This document shows, in pieces, positions 60,999 through 64,000 of a stretch of DNA of 64,000 nt. The position numbers and the translations under genes are program-made. Below the pieces are notes generated by a model that was not told where the DNA came from, made no database searches, and worked only from the letters and a program-made list of their open reading frames with translations. Origin of the DNA: Bacteroidota bacterium (GTDB taxonomy: Bacteria; Bacteroidota; Bacteroidia; Chitinophagales; Chitinophagaceae); the NCBI GenBank assembly GCA_018267915.1, contig JAFDXN010000060.1, positions 1-64,000 on the forward strand, in the 5' to 3' direction. Each line of letters begins with the position of its first letter. The stretch's first letter is position 1.

Positions 60999-63900
60999 AT
61001 GAGAAAACACTTACACGCATTGTTTTTTGTGCTGTTTTGTTTCTGTTCCGCCAATTGCGCTGCACAGATATACAGTTACACTTCAGATGTTGGCGGTGCC
61101 CCCGCATTTGTTATCACAGGCCTTACAGCTTCCAATCTTACTAAGGTAGGGGGAGGCACCAATACCCCCTGCGCCTCCGGTTTCAGCGGTTTCACAGTAC
61201 CCACCACTTACACGAGCTATAGTACCTCCGATCCGGCGATAAACGTAGACATCACTCCGGCCAACAGCTACGTAATGACCGTGACAAGTGTAAGCGTCGG
61301 TATCCGTCGGAGTGGTACTGGTCCTAACAATTGCCGTCTTGCCTATAGCGTTGATGGTGGGGTTACCTGGACCGATAAAGGAACGGATGATTTTCCTTAC
61401 AACGGGAGTTGTGGCCAGTTGACCACCGCTACCTGGACATTTCCCTGTGCCGGTGGTGTCAAGGTAGGTTACCCGAATTATTTTAAGTTCAGATTATTCT
61501 ATTTCAATTCGTCTAATAACGGCGGCACGACACAGGTTATGAATCTTACTTTGAACGGTTCTGTTACCAATACCTGCACACCGCCTACAGCTTCAATAAG
61601 CGGCAATGCAAGTTTCTGTAATAGTGGCAGCACTACTATTACTTTTACGGGTACACCTAATGCAACAGTTACCTACACTAAGAACAACGGCCCAAACCAA
61701 ACAATACAACTCAATTGCTCTGGCACAGCTACGCTTAACACCGGCGTGCTCACACAGACCACGGTCTACAGCCTTGTAAGCGCTGCATTCGGTAACTGCT
61801 CGCAAAGTCAGACAGGCACAGCTACTGTGACGATCACAGTGCCACCGGTAATTACTACAACATTTACAAACCCTACAACCTGTAGCGGCAGCGATGGCAA
61901 TATTACAATTAACGGCCTCACAACCGGCACTAGCTACACAGTGCATTATTTAAAGAATCTGTCCGCGCAAACATTCACTGCCACCGCCGCCGCCAATTCC
62001 ATTGTCATTACAGGTCTTACGGCCGGTTCTTATACGAACATATATGTCACGGTCAACGGATGTAACTCCAATACGGTAGCCGGCCCGATCACATTGGTCG
62101 ATCCTCCCACTCCTTCCATTAGCTCCGTTACCTACACCGATCCTACCACATGCGGCGGCACCGATGGTACAATTACGCTGCATGGTTTATTGGCCAACAC
62201 AACATACACACTTAATTATGCGCTTAACAACGTTGCTCAGGGACCGTTCACTGTTACTGCTAATGCCTCGGGCGATATCATTATTGCCAACCTTGCAGCG
62301 GGTACTTATAGCAATATTACTGTAACGAGGTTTGGCTGCACTTCTAATGTCGCAGGGCCCGTTACACTCTTTAGTCCTCAGCCGCCGGTTATTACAAACA
62401 TTACGTTTACCAACCCCACTACCTGCAATGGTACCAATGGTACTATTACATTGTACGGATTGCTTGCTAATACAACGTATTTCCTGTACTACACTTCGCC
62501 CACCGGTCCCGTTGGCCCGGTTCCGGTTACTGCCGATAATGCTGGCCATATACTCATCGGCAATCTGCAGGCGGGAACATACAGCAATTTTTATGTCACC
62601 TGGCTTAGCTGTACTTCCAACACGGTTGGCCCCGTTACGCTCGTAGCGCCGGTCCCCCCTGTGATCGCAAATGTTGCAGCGCAAAATCCCGCAACTTGTA
62701 CTGGCGCCAATGGTTCATTGTTCATCACCGGATTGCTGGCCAACACAGCTTACACGGTTTTCTACAATTACAACGCGTCACCACAGTCTGTTGTGGTCAC
62801 TTCCGACGCGTCTGGCAATGTGCTCGTTGCCAGCCTTATTTCTGGCACTTACGATAATGTCTATGTCTCGTTGAACAATTGCCCGTCTAACATATTTGCC
62901 GGTCCCTTTGTTTTGATCGATCCGGCACCGCCTGTTATTACTAGCAGCACCCATACTGATCCCACCACTTGTTTAGGCGTCGACGGCAGCATCGTTCTTC
63001 AGGGCTTGCAGGCAAGCACCTCTTACATTTTAAACTACAATAAGAACGCCGTTCCCCAGGGTCCGGTAAATGTTACTTCGGATGCTGCCGGAAATCTGAA
63101 TATGACAAACCTGTCTGCCGGCACTTACGATAACATCAGTGTCACTCTTTCTAACTGTCTGTCTAATATTCTTGGACCTGTTACTCTCGTCGACCCCACA
63201 GCACCATCTATTACCAATTCCCTCGCTGCCAACCCCACCACTTGTGGCGGCACTCAGGGCAGCATAACGTTGTATGGCCTGCTCCCTAATACCGCTTATA
63301 GTCTTAATTACGACCTGAACGCTACACCGCAGGGACCGGTCAACGTTGTCAGCGACGCTACAGGCAATGTCACAATAAGCGGTCTGGCTGCGGGCATCTA
63401 CAACAATATCTCTCTTACAAGGTTTGGCTGCCTGTCAAATGTTGTTGGTCCGTTTACGCTGGCCGATCCCGTTCCTCCGGCGCCACCGGCTGTAAGCAAT
63501 GTTACTTATTGCCAGTTTGATGTCCCGCAACAGTTGACCGCTACAGGCATCAACCTGTTATGGTACAACGTGCCGACAGGCGGCATTGGTGACCCGGTCG
63601 CACCCACGCCTTCAACCGCAACGGCCGGGCTTACTCCATATTATGTAACCCAGACCACGAATGGTTGTGAGAGCCAGCGGGCGGTTCTGGTAGTAACAGT
63701 TAATGCAAAACCTGCTGCGCCTGTCGTTGTGACACCAGTTACCTACTGCCAGTATGAGCAGGCTATCGCACTTTCCGCAACAGGGCAAAATTTACTTTGG
63801 TACAACACGCCTACGGGCGGTGTCGGCAATGCTGCTGCTCCCATACCTTCAACAGCTGTTGCGAATTCCACAGATTATTACGTCAGCCAGTCACTGAATG

Positions 63901-64000
63901 GCTGCGAAAGCGATCGCTCGCAGATAACTGTAATAGTAGGCCCCACGCCTGCGGCCCCTGCAGTTATGTCTCCGGTTACCTATTGTCAGTTCGATGTCCC
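60999..64000 (+). CDS. Large repeat-rich T9SS-type surface protein (partial, 5' part)
   Basis: From ATG 60999 the frame is open for 1000 codons to the end of the window. A signal peptide (MRKHLHALFFVLFCFCSANC) leads an N-terminal domain to about residue 280. Then come six repeats with a period of 270-273 nt (about 91 residues; landmark NPTTC.G..G.I.L.GL..NT.Y), starting near 61872, 62142, 62415, 62688, 62961 and 63234. Next are Ig-like modules with an exact 237-nt (79-residue) period, with the landmark YCQ at 63507, 63744 and 63981 and the motif LLWYN.PTGG. A C-terminal sorting domain is expected beyond the edge. Probable giant adhesin. Confidence 0.88.
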   Translation, partial: MRKHLHALFFVLFCFCSANCAAQIYSYTSDVGGAPAFVITGLTASNLTKVGGGTNTPCASGFSGFTVPTTYTSYSTSDPAINVDITPANSYVMTVTSVSVGIRRSGTGPNNCRLAYSVDGGVTWTDKGTDDFPYNGSCGQLTTATWTFPCAGGVKVGYPNYFKFRLFYFNSSNNGGTTQVMNLTLNGSVTNTCTPPTASISGNASFCNSGSTTITFTGTPNATVTYTKNNGPNQTIQLNCSGTATLNTGVLTQTTVYSLVSAAFGNCSQSQTGTATVTITVPPVITTTFTNPTTCSGSDGNITINGLTTGTSYTVHYLKNLSAQTFTATAAANSIVITGLTAGSYTNIYVTVNGCNSNTVAGPITLVDPPTPSISSVTYTDPTTCGGTDGTITLHGLLANTTYTLNYALNNVAQGPFTVTANASGDIIIANLAAGTYSNITVTRFGCTSNVAGPVTLFSPQPPVITNITFTNPTTCNGTNGTITLYGLLANTTYFLYYTSPTGPVGPVPVTADNAGHILIGNLQAGTYSNFYVTWLSCTSNTVGPVTLVAPVPPVIANVAAQNPATCTGANGSLFITGLLANTAYTVFYNYNASPQSVVVTSDASGNVLVASLISGTYDNVYVSLNNCPSNIFAGPFVLIDPAPPVITSSTHTDPTTCLGVDGSIVLQGLQASTSYILNYNKNAVPQGPVNVTSDAAGNLNMTNLSAGTYDNISVTLSNCLSNILGPVTLVDPTAPSITNSLAANPTTCGGTQGSITLYGLLPNTAYSLNYDLNATPQGPVNVVSDATGNVTISGLAAGIYNNISLTRFGCLSNVVGPFTLADPVPPAPPAVSNVTYCQFDVPQQLTATGINLLWYNVPTGGIGDPVAPTPSTATAGLTPYYVTQTTNGCESQRAVLVVTVNAKPAAPVVVTPVTYCQYEQAIALSATGQNLLWYNTPTGGVGNAAAPIPSTAVANSTDYYVSQSLNGCESDRSQITVIVGPTPAAPAVMSPVTYCQFDV
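61860..63480 (+). repeat. Six tandem repeats of about 273 bp
   Basis: Proline codons in the conserved NPTTC motif are at 61872, 62142, 62415, 62688, 62961 and 63234, giving steps of 270, 273, 273, 273 and 273 nt. Each unit ends in AGTY.NI.VT...C.SN..GP.TL. All lie in frame in the gene starting at 60999. Confidence 0.85.
63480..64000 (+). repeat. Ig-like tandem repeats of exactly 237 bp
   Basis: The conserved YCQ codons start at 63507, 63744 and 63981, so the period is 237 nt (79 residues). Unit 3 repeats the YCQFDVP peptide of unit 1. The array continues past the right edge. Confidence 0.85.

Noticed and set aside
62187..62684. Minus-strand ORF in the repeat region of the last gene
   Set aside because: It repeats with the same period as the sense repeats, so it is a shadow of the plus-strand array.

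Overview
The window looks like a chromosomal segment of a Bacteroidota bacterium, most likely order Chitinophagales (inference). The evidence is: type IX secretion (T9SS) type A and type B C-terminal domains on several secreted proteins; Bacteroidota-type proteins (DUF6029-like, choice-of-anchor L, rhomboid with DUF6576-like tail); promoters with the Bacteroidota -7 box TAnnTTTG; and few Shine-Dalgarno-like sites. I see no phage, IS element, CRISPR array or rRNA. The heme genes (HemF, HemJ, HemH) imply an aerobic, heme-making organism.

Layout. 1-1451 (-): 5' part of a fibronectin-III cell-surface protein. 1708-5018 (+): rpsF-rpsR-rplI behind a structured leader, panD, a flippase-like membrane protein and rfaE2. 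5098-8054 (+): a polyphosphate pair (ppk1-ppx). 8100-10665 (-): two paralogous T9SS cargo proteins and a BCP-type peroxiredoxin. 10891-12870 (+): groES-groL. 12932-14590 (-): Wzi-like outer-membrane protein. 14649-20344 (+): dihydroorotase, short MutS-family ATPase, active rhomboid, pseudo-rhomboid, membrane-anchored EEP protein. 20345-23864 (+): cysS behind a tiny ORF ending in six cysteine codons, then an ABC exporter. 23896-28741: galE, tlpA-like thioredoxin (-), DUF6029-like protein, nadB. 28736-31733 (-): frameshifted ABC exporter, NUDIX hydrolase, lipoprotein. 31862-38015: fbp, alpha/beta hydrolase, membrane protein, HEAT-like protein (-), tex. 38083-46937: heme biosynthesis, hemA-C-D-E-F-B-L on the minus strand and hemH-hemJ divergent. 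46958-52194: TPR protein, EGF-like lipoprotein, VGNGKP lipoprotein, FnIII T9SS protein. 52342-52415: tRNA-Asp(GTC). 52501-55508: MscS channel, accA, dapA. 55833-64000 (+): three large T9SS adhesin-like genes, the last running off the window.

How the genes work together. The heme cluster encodes every step from glutamyl-tRNA to protoheme. ppk1-ppx makes and degrades polyphosphate. The surface-protein loci at both ends and in the middle are T9SS cargo, probably for adhesion or gliding.

The most unusual element is at 20437-20487: a 16-codon ORF, MKDIAFIFTSCCCCCC, directly upstream of cysteinyl-tRNA synthetase. It has the form of an attenuation leader peptide that senses cysteinyl-tRNA. Other points worth a look are the active/inactive rhomboid tandem, the frameshifted ABC exporter, near-leaderless promoters, and a TAnnTTCG variant of the -7 box.
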